From: Plantactinospora endophytica
Lineage (GTDB): Bacteria > Actinomycetota > Actinomycetes > Mycobacteriales > Micromonosporaceae
Length of the DNA: 64,000 nt
Direction: 5' to 3'
Assembly (NCBI RefSeq): GCF_016862915.1
Contig: NZ_BONW01000013.1
Coordinates: forward strand, 646,792-710,791
A program made the translations under genes and the position numbers. The notes beneath the pieces were generated by a model that saw nothing but the letters and a program-made list of their open reading frames with translations, was not told the DNA's origin and ran no database searches. This document shows positions 57,229 through 64,000 of this stretch, piece by piece; position 1 is the first letter of the stretch; each line of letters opens with the position of its first letter.

Positions 57229-58749
57229 CTACCGCTCGCCGGACGGTGCGGTGAGCTGCGTGCCGAGCCGGACCGGGGTGCCGAAGTTGGGCGTACCGTC
57301 GCTGTTCCAGGTGAACTTCTGGGCCCGGGTCGAGCGGTTCATGTCGCAGCCGCCGCCGGCCGAGTCGTTCGCGTGGTAGACGATCCAGTCCTCCGTACCG
57401 TCCGGCGACTTGAAGAAGCCGTTGTGGCCGGGCGCGAAGACGCTGTTGCCGTCACTGCGCTGGAACACCGGGTTGGGGCTCTTGGTCCAGGACGACGCAC
57501 TCAGCGGGTTGCTGCCGGTCAGGGTGAGCAGCCCGAGCTTGTAGTCCGGCCCCCAGCAGGCGCTGGCCGAGTACACGATCATCGTCCGGCCGTTGCGGTA
57601 GAGCGGCTCCGGACCCTCCGCCACCGGATGGGTCTGCCGTTCCCAGCTCAGGGTCGGCGAGGTGAGCCGGACCCGGGAGCCGCTGATCGTCCACGGGTTG
57701 CTCAGCGGGGTGATGAACAGGCTCTGCCCGTAGCTGCCGCCCGCGTTGTAGGTGCCGAGCAGGTAGAGGCTGTTGTTCACCCGCAGCACGCTGGCGTCGA
57801 GCTGCCAGTCGCTGCCCAGGTCGGCCTTGAAGGTGTACGGACCCATCGGGTCGGTGCCGGCGCTCTCCAGCACATGCAACCGCTGCGTCGGGTTGAAGTC
57901 GCCGACGTTCTGCCCGGCGACGTAGTAGAGGTACCAGCGGTTGCCGTTCGGGCCGTTGATCAGGTGGAACTCCGGCGCCCACATGTTGCAGCAGCCGTTC
58001 GGCCGGCCGGAGAGGTTGAAGACCACCTGGTCGGCGGCGCTCGCCAGGCCGGCGAGGGTGGCCGACCGGCGCATGGTGATCGTCGAGTTCCACGTCGTGG
58101 TGGCGAGGTAGTAGTAGCCGTTGTGGTGTTGCAGCCAGGGGTCCGGACCGTTCCGCTTGATCGGGTTGGTGAAGCTGCCCGGCGTCGGAGTGCCGCCGCC
58201 GACGCTGCCCACGTTGACCATCTGCCACTGCTGGTTGGCGCCGTCCAGGTCCTGGTACTGCGAGACCATCGCACCGTCGGCGGTGGACCACTCCCAGACG
58301 TCCAGCGCCTTCCCGCTGGCCCGGTTGATCAGGCGTACGTGGCCGCCGGCCGAGTCGGCGAGCCGGAAGTGCTGCCGGCTGTTGCCGCTGTCGGCGTTCT
58401 GCACCAACTGCACGCCGTCGTCTGCGTTCGGCAGTTCCAGCACCTTGCCGCTGTGCCGGGACTGCACCTTGTAGTAGCCGCTGCCGGCGTCGAGGAACCG
58501 CCACTGCTGCCAGTTCCCGTCGTTGCGGGCGTACTGGTTGATCGGGGCGCCGTCGTTGGTGGCCAGGTTGTAGACGTCGAGGGCCTTGCCGCTGTTCCGG
58601 TTGACCAGTACGTAGTAGACGTTCGGGTCGGCGGTGGCGGCCGTGGCCGGTGGGGCGGCGACGAGTACGCCGGTGCCGACGAGCAGACCGGCGACGCCGG
58701 TGGCGAGCCCGGCCCGCCAGCGGGCCCGGCGCGGGTACGGCGGTGTCAT
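57229..58749 (-). CDS. Secreted GH43 arabinofuranosidase with ricin-type module
   Basis: A 506-residue exported enzyme. The signal peptide ends near residue 38 (APPATAATA). Residues about 40-165 form a ricin-B-like module with repeats (NRNSGKALDVYNLATNDGA, SRHSGKVLELP, NRASGKALDVWEWSTADGA) and QxW motifs. The GH43 five-blade propeller shows the base Asp in RNGPDPWL, the modulating Asp in WQLDASVL and the acid Glu in VAEGPEPLYRNG. It most resembles exo-acting alpha-L-arabinofuranosidases, close to the third GH43 in the window. ATG at 58749. Downstream of the other ricin-GH43 gene, 28 bp apart, probably co-transcribed. Confidence 0.88.
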   Translation of the reverse strand: MTPPYPRRARWRAGLATGVAGLLVGTGVLVAAPPATAATADPNVYYVLVNRNSGKALDVYNLATNDGAPINQYARNDGNWQQWRFLDAGSGYYKVQSRHSGKVLELPNADDGVQLVQNADSGNSRQHFRLADSAGGHVRLINRASGKALDVWEWSTADGAMVSQYQDLDGANQQWQMVNVGSVGGGTPTPGSFTNPIKRNGPDPWLQHHNGYYYLATTTWNSTITMRRSATLAGLASAADQVVFNLSGRPNGCCNMWAPEFHLINGPNGNRWYLYYVAGQNVGDFNPTQRLHVLESAGTDPMGPYTFKADLGSDWQLDASVLRVNNSLYLLGTYNAGGSYGQSLFITPLSNPWTISGSRVRLTSPTLSWERQTHPVAEGPEPLYRNGRTMIVYSASACWGPDYKLGLLTLTGSNPLSASSWTKSPNPVFQRSDGNSVFAPGHNGFFKSPDGTEDWIVYHANDSAGGGCDMNRSTRAQKFTWNSDGTPNFGTPVRLGTQLTAPSGER

Positions 58750-58777
58750 GGGATGCTCCCTACGGTCGATGGGACGG

Positions 58778-60289
58778 TCAGTAGACGTACGGCCAGCCGG
58801 CGGAGTCGTAGCCGATCCGGTTGATGCCGAGCAGCGAGGCGCCGTTGTTCGCGTAGTAGTGGTAGACGAGGAAGTCCCCGTCGTTGTCGGTCAGCACCGT
58901 CTGGTGGCCAGGCCCGTGGATGTCGCCGTGCGAGGCGAGCACCTGGGTACCGCCGCCGGAGGTGAGCGCGGTGCCGTTCCGGTCGACGAACGGTCCGGTC
59001 ACGCTGGTCGAGCGCCCGACCATCACCCGGTAGGTGCTGGCCGCGCCCTGGCAGCAGCGGTCGAACGAGACGTACAGGTAGTAGTAGCTGCCCCGCTTGA
59101 CCAGGGTCGGCGCCTCGATCGCGCCGCCGCCCCGGCCGGCGATGGCCCGGATCGTGTTGTCCGACCGCTTGCCGGTGGCCGGGTCGAGGGCGACCAGCTT
59201 GAGGCCGGACCAGAACGAGCCGAACGAGAGCCACCAGCGGCCCTGGTCGTCCACGATCAGGTTCGGGTCGATCGCGTTGAAGTTGTCCGAGGTCTGCGAC
59301 TCGATCACCAGGCCCCGGTCGGTCCAGGTGCCGGAGTTGCCGCTCGGGCTGGTGGCCAGGAAGATCGCCGACCGGTTCGAGCCGAACGTGGAGGCCGAGT
59401 AGTACAGGTAGTACTGGTTGTTCCGGTACGAGATGTCCGGCGCCCAGAGGTTGCGGCTGCCTCCGGTGTAGGCGGTGGTCCACGGCGCGCCGTTCGGGAA
59501 GACCGACCCGGCGTTGCGCCAGGCGACCCGGTCGGTCGAGGTCTTCAGCGAGACGTTGTTGCCGGTGTGCGCCACCAGGTAGTCGCCGCTGGGCCGGCGG
59601 ACCACGGTCGGGTCGTGCACCCCGACGTCCCCGGTCACCCGCATCGGCGCCGGGTAGGCGGCCGGTGGCGTGCCGGGGTTCCCCGGGCCGGTGGGCGTCG
59701 GGGTCGGGGTTCCGGTGCCGCCGACCCGGACCAGTTGCCACTGCTGGTTGGCGCCGCCCTGGTCGGCGTACTGGCTGATCCGGCCGCCGTCGACGGTGGA
59801 CCACTCCCACACGTCGAGGGCCTTGTTGCTGTTCCGGTTGACCAGCCGGACGTGCCCGCCGTCCGAGTCGGCGAGCCGGAACTGCTGGTCGGTGCTGCCC
59901 TGGTCGGCCCACTGGATCACCTCCGCGCCGTCGGCGGTGGAGGAGTCGCGGATGTCGAGCACCTTGCCGCTGTGCCGGGACCGGAGGCGGTAGTAGCCGC
60001 TGCCGGAGTCGACGAACTGCCACTGCTGCCAGTTGCCGTCGTTGCGGCTCCACTGCACGATCCGACCACCGTCGGCGGTGGACCGGTCGTAGACGTCGAG
60101 GGCCTTGCCGCTGTGCCGGGAGACCAGCACGTACCAGGCGTTCGGGTCGACGGTCGCGGCCGAGGCCGACCGCGTCGGTACGGCGACCACAGCGCCGACG
60201 AGCGTCGCGGCGACCGTGAGCACGGTGGTGGTACGGGCGAGCCGGCGCCGCTGTGGCCGGCCGGGGCCTGGGGAAGCTGGAGCTTCCAT
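58778..60289 (-). CDS. Secreted endo-1,5-alpha-L-arabinanase (GH43) with ricin-type module
   Basis: A 503-residue exported enzyme. A signal peptide ends near residue 45 (PTRSASAA). A ricin-B-like module (about 46-175) has repeats SRHSGKALDVYDRSTADGG, SRHSGKVLDIRDSSTADGA and NRNSNKALDVWEWSTVDGG. After a Pro-Thr linker comes the GH43 endo-arabinanase domain with catalytic Asp in GVHDPTVV, Asp in FNAIDPNLI and Glu in AIEAPTLV; FDRCCQG and HGDIHGPGH are typical. ATG at 60289. It is the first gene of a two-gene unit facing the third GH43 across a LacI-type operator region. Confidence 0.9.
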   Translation of the reverse strand: MEAPASPGPGRPQRRRLARTTTVLTVAATLVGAVVAVPTRSASAATVDPNAWYVLVSRHSGKALDVYDRSTADGGRIVQWSRNDGNWQQWQFVDSGSGYYRLRSRHSGKVLDIRDSSTADGAEVIQWADQGSTDQQFRLADSDGGHVRLVNRNSNKALDVWEWSTVDGGRISQYADQGGANQQWQLVRVGGTGTPTPTPTGPGNPGTPPAAYPAPMRVTGDVGVHDPTVVRRPSGDYLVAHTGNNVSLKTSTDRVAWRNAGSVFPNGAPWTTAYTGGSRNLWAPDISYRNNQYYLYYSASTFGSNRSAIFLATSPSGNSGTWTDRGLVIESQTSDNFNAIDPNLIVDDQGRWWLSFGSFWSGLKLVALDPATGKRSDNTIRAIAGRGGGAIEAPTLVKRGSYYYLYVSFDRCCQGAASTYRVMVGRSTSVTGPFVDRNGTALTSGGGTQVLASHGDIHGPGHQTVLTDNDGDFLVYHYYANNGASLLGINRIGYDSAGWPYVY

Positions 60290-60520
60290 GGGTTTCCTTC
60301 CGTCGGTCCGTCCGGTGGACGGTGCCGGTCCCGCGGTGCCGTGGGACGACGGTTTCCGCGGGTCGACAGGGGTGGTCGATGCGGTGGATCGTCCTGCGCA
60401 GGTGGGGACGCGCTCGGGACGCCGGCTCAGGTCAGCCCTGCCGGCGAGCGCTGTCGCAGTGCCCGGTGCCGGCGCGCAGCCGGTGGCGCGGCGTGTCGCT
60501 CGGCCCGGACGTATCGATGA

Positions 60521-60549
60521 TGTTCGCGCTAACACCCATCGATGTCAAG
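60521..60549 (-). promoter_or_regulatory. LacI-type operator A with leftward promoter
   Basis: Operator TGTTCGCGCTAACA at 60521-60534 is a near-perfect dyad. On the minus strand TTGACA (60544-60549) is followed after 17 bp by GAACAT (60521-60526), inside the operator, so a bound repressor would cover the -10 box. Confidence 0.65.
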
Positions 60550-60585
60550 GTGGGAATCCGCTTTCTCCGGCGACCTCGGATGGCC

Positions 60586-60614
60586 TTGACTCTCATCAAT
60601 GTTAGCGATAACAC
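60586..60614 (+). promoter_or_regulatory. LacI-type operator B with rightward promoter
   Basis: TTGACT (60586-60591) and TAACAC (60609-60614) are 17 bp apart. Operator TGTTAGCGATAACA at 60600-60613, with arms TGTTA and TAACA, overlaps the -10 box. Centres of the two operators are 79 bp apart. Confidence 0.68.
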
Positions 60615-60725
60615 TGTCTCTGTAACACTCGGGTAACCGCCCCGACGTCCACCGGGGTTTCGCCGAGCGGGCACCCGTCGCGCCGCCGACGGCGAACTCC
60701 CGCTCCCTGGGCCGAGGAGACCACC

Positions 60726-62183
60726 ATGCGCCGGTACCAGCGAAGGGCGTCAACGGCACCGGTGCTCGCCGTGCTGGCCACGGTGTGCGCGCTGCTGGCC
60801 GGGCTGCTGCCGGGGATGCCGGCCGCCGCCGCCCCGGCGGTGAACTACACCAACCCGCTGGTCGGCCAGCGCGCCGACCCGCACATCTTCAAGCACACCG
60901 ACGGCTACTACTACTTCACCGCCACCGTCCCGCAGTACGACCGGATCGTGCTCCGCCGCGCGACCACCCTGCAGGGCCTCGCCAGCGCCGCCGAGACGAC
61001 GATCTGGCGCCGGCACACCAGCGGCGAGATGGGCGCGCACATCTGGGCACCCGAGATCCACTTCATCGACAACCGCTGGTACGTCTACTTCGCCGCCGGC
61101 CGCACCGACGACATCTGGCGGATCCGGATGTACGTGCTGGAGAACGCCAGCGCCAACCCGCTGACCGGCTCCTGGACCGAACGCGGCCGGATCGGCACCC
61201 CGTGGGACACCTTCTCGCTGGACGCCTCCACCTTCGTCGCCAACGGCGTCCGCTATCTCGTCTGGGCCCAGTCCGAGCCGGGGATCTCCACCAACTCCAA
61301 CCTCTACCTGGCCCGGATGGGCGCCAACCCGTGGCAGATCACCGGCACGGTGACCCGGCTGACCGTGCCGACGTACGACTGGGAGACCCGGGGCTACCGG
61401 GTGGCCGAGGGACCGGCGGTGATCCAACGCAACGGGCGGATCTTCCTGACGTACTCGGCCAGCGCCACCGACGCCAACTACTGCCTCGGGCTGCTCACCG
61501 CCTCGGCGAGCGCGAACCTGCTCAACGCGTCGTCCTGGACGAAGACGACGACCCCGATCTTCACCAGCAACGCCGCGACCGGCCAGTACGGCCCCGGGCA
61601 CAACTCGTTTACCGTCTCCGAGGACGGCCAGAGCGACATCCTCGTCTACCACGACCGCAACTACCGGGACATCAACGGCGACCCGCTGAACGACCCCAAC
61701 CGGCGTACCCGGATTCAGAAGCTGTACTGGAACGCCGACGGCACCCCGAACCTCGGCATCCCGGTGCCGGACGGCGCGACCCCGGTCCGGCTGCGCCCGC
61801 ACGACCTCGCCACCAGCTACCTGCGGCACTACGACTACCGGGGCCGGGTCGAGGCCAACGTGACCCCGCTGGCCGACTCGCAGTTCCGGATCGTGACCGG
61901 GCTGGCCGGCGGCGGGTCGGTGTCGCTGGAGTCCACCAACTTCCCCGGCTACTACCTCCGGCACCGCAACTACGAGGTCCACGTGGAGCGGAACGACGGG
62001 TCGACGCAGTTCCGCGCCGACGCGAGTTTCCTGCGCCGGGCCGGGCTGGCCAACGGCACCGCCGTCTCGCTGGAGGCGCAGAACGTCGCCGGCCGGTACC
62101 TCCGGCACCGGTCCGGGCTGCTCTACGTCGAGCCGGTCACCTCCACCGCCGAGCAGGCGTCCGCGACCTTCCACCCGGAATGA
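60726..62183 (+). CDS. Secreted GH43 exo-arabinofuranosidase with AbfB (CBM42) module
   Basis: A 485-residue exported enzyme. The signal peptide ends near residue 36 (GMPAAAAPA). The GH43 propeller has the base Asp in GQRADPHIF, Asp in FSLDASTFV and Glu in RVAEGPAVIQRNG. C-terminal residues from about 355 form an AbfB/CBM42 arabinose-binding module with repeats (SYLRHYDYRGRVEAN, YYLRHRNYEVHVERN, YLRHRSGLLYVEP). This layout matches Streptomyces Araf43A exo-1,5-alpha-L-arabinofuranosidase. It completes arabinan breakdown by the endo-enzyme encoded divergently. ATG at 60726 follows GAGGAGA. The LacI-type operator upstream suggests induction by arabinose or an oligomer. Confidence 0.9.
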   Translation: MRRYQRRASTAPVLAVLATVCALLAGLLPGMPAAAAPAVNYTNPLVGQRADPHIFKHTDGYYYFTATVPQYDRIVLRRATTLQGLASAAETTIWRRHTSGEMGAHIWAPEIHFIDNRWYVYFAAGRTDDIWRIRMYVLENASANPLTGSWTERGRIGTPWDTFSLDASTFVANGVRYLVWAQSEPGISTNSNLYLARMGANPWQITGTVTRLTVPTYDWETRGYRVAEGPAVIQRNGRIFLTYSASATDANYCLGLLTASASANLLNASSWTKTTTPIFTSNAATGQYGPGHNSFTVSEDGQSDILVYHDRNYRDINGDPLNDPNRRTRIQKLYWNADGTPNLGIPVPDGATPVRLRPHDLATSYLRHYDYRGRVEANVTPLADSQFRIVTGLAGGGSVSLESTNFPGYYLRHRNYEVHVERNDGSTQFRADASFLRRAGLANGTAVSLEAQNVAGRYLRHRSGLLYVEPVTSTAEQASATFHPE

Positions 62184-62312
62184 GACTAGGGCGAGGCCGT
62201 CGGTGGAACTCGTGGACCGCGCCTCGCATTCCTGCGGGGGCAAAGTGACGAGCCAATATTAGTGCCTTCGATCTAATTGACTAGAGTTGATGATGCTTCG
62301 GCTCTCTCGGGC

Positions 62313-63941
62313 CTATTGCTGTGTCTGTCCCATTATCAAATGTAAGCTGCGATTGGCGCCATCGACTTCATTGAGAACATCGATGCGATCGCTCAGTAAG
62401 ACTCGAATGGCTTTCGTTGCTATTTCAAGTGCTTCATAGCACAGGGGAACTTGCTTGAAGTCTGGTACGGCACTGCCGTGTACGACGTCGCTACGCAACG
62501 AGTATATTTTGGCCAGCCGCGAGCGCAACTTCCTCCGCGCTTGAGGGTCACTTTCCAGCAGTAGAGCGAGAGATGCAGTCACCCTCAATGTCGGCTCACC
62601 GTCCTTCGTGCCAAAGAGGTTCTCCCACGCGATCACCGAGTCCACCAGAACGTCGGTCGGATCACGACGTTCCGCACTTGCCTTAACCACCCGGGACAAC
62701 GCAAGCGAGATTCGCTCCACATGGGGGTTCTTCAGCAACTCGAACCATTGTTGCCACGCGGCAAGGTCATCCACGGTAAGCTGGGTTGGCGTGAGTCCAA
62801 CCATTTGCGTGGGGTCCGTCCACGACACGGATACCCCACTGGCAAACGGGTCTTCGATGTACCGCCACGTAGGGACAATCTGAACCTTATGCTCACGGCT
62901 GACTGCGATCATCAAGCTCAGCCGTAGATGCGTCTGCAGGCGCTCCTGTGGCTGAAAGTCCGCAAGTTCTTGAAATACTCCTGCCGGAACTTCCTGATGG
63001 TCGTGAAAGGCCTTCATTCGGTACGGATGTTCCATCTCAACTACAACGTCGCCATCGTAGTTCACGGTGGTCGAGACGCCTGTGGCATCCGAGCCTGACA
63101 ATTGCTTCCTTAGCGACTCGGGGGCGAATGTGCGATCGTGGTCAGTCGTCTCTCGGATCACTACACCTTCAGAGGCATTCCAGAAAGTGTCGGGTGGCAG
63201 TCGTATGCCAGTAAACGCTAGACGTGCCTTGACCGCCTGGGTTTCGCCAACCAAGGCCGTGCGTATAAAGGCATATTGCTTCTTTGCGGAGCGACAAAAG
63301 TCGGCGATCGTGGGTGGATCTTCGCGGCCACTGCTGTGTCGCCATACGCCGGACAGAATAATTGACGCCAGCATGGACAGTTGAAGCCCGCCGCCTCTAT
63401 AGGTGCTGGCGTAGACCGTGAACGATCGCCCGGAGTGCGGCTTGTCCTCCCCGAATACCGAACCGACCACCGGATCTGTGAGAGCTGCAAGCTCGAAGGC
63501 CTTCGCCTTCGGGTGGGCAACGGCGACTCTGGTCGCCTGCACACTCTCCTGCGGACCGAGATGAATGGGCAGATCATCTGGTGGTAGCAGGAAGGCCGGG
63601 TAGGTGTCTCGCGCAAGGGCAAAAATCAGACTTTCTGGCGATTCATCTTCAGGTAAGTCTGGGAGTGAGCCACCGCAGGTCATGTGCAATTGAATCGCTG
63701 GCGATAGTCCAGTTTGACCCGGCGTGACGATGTGACTCCTTAGCAGGCTATAGAGAGCGGCGGGCTCGAACTGCTTCGCCAGAGGGCCTGTAAGGATGTT
63801 ATTGATTTCCGTGAGTGCTTGCTGTTGTTCTGGCGTCAAGGCGCTTAGTGCGTTGCCAGACTGGGTATTGAGAACAAAGTCGATCAGCGGCTTCCCTAGA
63901 GCTTCTGATGCTCGACCTATTGCTGCTGTTTCGTTTGTCAT
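62313..63941 (-). CDS. HEPN-domain protein, unknown, atypical composition
   Basis: A 542-residue protein of mixed charge without signal peptide or membrane helices. The N-terminal 350 residues match nothing I know. The C-terminal part is an Apea-like HEPN domain: SVIAWENLFGTKDGEP, then RLAKIYSLRSDVVHGSA containing Arg483-x4-His488, the Rx4-6H motif of HEPN ribonucleases. The DNA is visibly less GC-rich than all neighbours, with many A/T-ending codons, suggesting horizontal transfer. HEPN proteins often serve in phage defence or toxin systems; no antitoxin or other defence gene is visible up to the window edge. ATG at 63941. Upstream (63942-64000) is short and unremarkable. Confidence 0.75.
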   Translation of the reverse strand: MTNETAAIGRASEALGKPLIDFVLNTQSGNALSALTPEQQQALTEINNILTGPLAKQFEPAALYSLLRSHIVTPGQTGLSPAIQLHMTCGGSLPDLPEDESPESLIFALARDTYPAFLLPPDDLPIHLGPQESVQATRVAVAHPKAKAFELAALTDPVVGSVFGEDKPHSGRSFTVYASTYRGGGLQLSMLASIILSGVWRHSSGREDPPTIADFCRSAKKQYAFIRTALVGETQAVKARLAFTGIRLPPDTFWNASEGVVIRETTDHDRTFAPESLRKQLSGSDATGVSTTVNYDGDVVVEMEHPYRMKAFHDHQEVPAGVFQELADFQPQERLQTHLRLSLMIAVSREHKVQIVPTWRYIEDPFASGVSVSWTDPTQMVGLTPTQLTVDDLAAWQQWFELLKNPHVERISLALSRVVKASAERRDPTDVLVDSVIAWENLFGTKDGEPTLRVTASLALLLESDPQARRKLRSRLAKIYSLRSDVVHGSAVPDFKQVPLCYEALEIATKAIRVLLSDRIDVLNEVDGANRSLHLIMGQTQQ

Positions 63942-64000
63942 CGTCGATCATTGTACGCAGAGAAGGCGCGACATCGGTACGCGAAGTGAGCGGCGATCTC

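Larger units (their letters stand above)
60290..60725. other. 436-bp divergent control region of the arabinan genes
   Basis: No gene is seen. It holds two promoters pointing outward, each overlapped by a LacI-type operator (next two entries), and long leaders: about 230 bp on the left and 105 bp on the right. Confidence 0.6.

Noticed and set aside
1..64000. tRNA, rRNA, insertion sequences, integrases or attachment sites
   Set aside because: I looked for transposase and integrase motifs among the protein products and for tRNA-like ends near the low-GC right end, and saw none; mobility of the HEPN gene therefore rests on composition only.

Overview
The window is 64 kb of very GC-rich DNA. GTG and TTG starts are frequent, genes are tightly packed with ATGA/GTGA overlaps, and regulators are of actinobacterial type (a 1049-residue SARP/AfsR-like protein, a RamB-like regulator, ECF sigma, GntR and TetR proteins). 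Many secreted carbohydrate-active enzymes and two sugar ABC systems without their own ATPase also fit. I infer a saprophytic filamentous actinomycete, most likely Micromonosporaceae-like; no rRNA or other species marker is present. The last gene (62.3-63.9 kb) is visibly poorer in GC than the rest.

Layout. 1-5.4 kb: 3' end of an Xaa-Pro dipeptidyl-peptidase, an FAD monooxygenase divergent from its TetR regulator, a SnoaL-like protein, a cupin behind a MerR-type promoter, and an LtrA-like membrane protein. 5.4-12.2 kb: two coupled tiny genes divergent from a short GntR regulator, a phospholipase D-like protein, an ECF sigma factor with a SnoaL tail followed by five 22-bp repeats, a RibD/DHFR-like reductase and an MMPL transporter. 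12.2-18.8 kb: an animal-type haem peroxidase, then a RamB-like regulator divergent from the glyoxylate-shunt pair aceA-aceB. 18.8-27.8 kb: the SARP-type regulator, a 71-residue secreted peptide with an exact 10-residue Trp repeat, and a 1707-residue secreted fibronectin-III/propeller protein.

28-36 kb is a six-gene leftward operon (HTH regulator, cog3964-type amidohydrolase, solute-binding protein, two permeases, GH20 hexosaminidase). It is divergent from a D-threonine-aldolase/D-serine-dehydratase-like PLP enzyme across a mirror-symmetric promoter. 37-42 kb holds a Tat-exported sugar isomerase-like protein and a ThuA/sugar-dehydrogenase/PKD protein. 42-49.4 kb is an amino-sugar locus: a BadF-type kinase divergent from a MurR/RpiR regulator, SIS protein and NgcEFG-like transporter, then a secreted GH16 with a CBM5/12-like tail. 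49.4-52.7 kb is a tctCBA-type tricarboxylate transporter operon. 53-55.5 kb has a DUF2871-like membrane protein, a LysR regulator and a BtuF-like protein. 55.8-62.2 kb is a plant-polysaccharide island: a GH10 xylanase without signal peptide and three GH43 arabinan enzymes, two of which face the third across a promoter region with two LacI-type operators. The window ends in a HEPN-domain protein.

Taken together the right two-thirds is a foraging region for chitin or cell-wall amino sugars, xylan and arabinan: secreted hydrolases make short sugars, ABC systems import them, and kinase/SIS/PLP enzymes feed metabolism. The glyoxylate shunt serves growth on C2 units. The most unusual items are the Trp-repeat peptide between the SARP regulator and the giant secreted protein, the amidohydrolase/GH20/PLP catabolic unit with its symmetric promoter, the LacI-type sites without a local regulator, and the HEPN gene.
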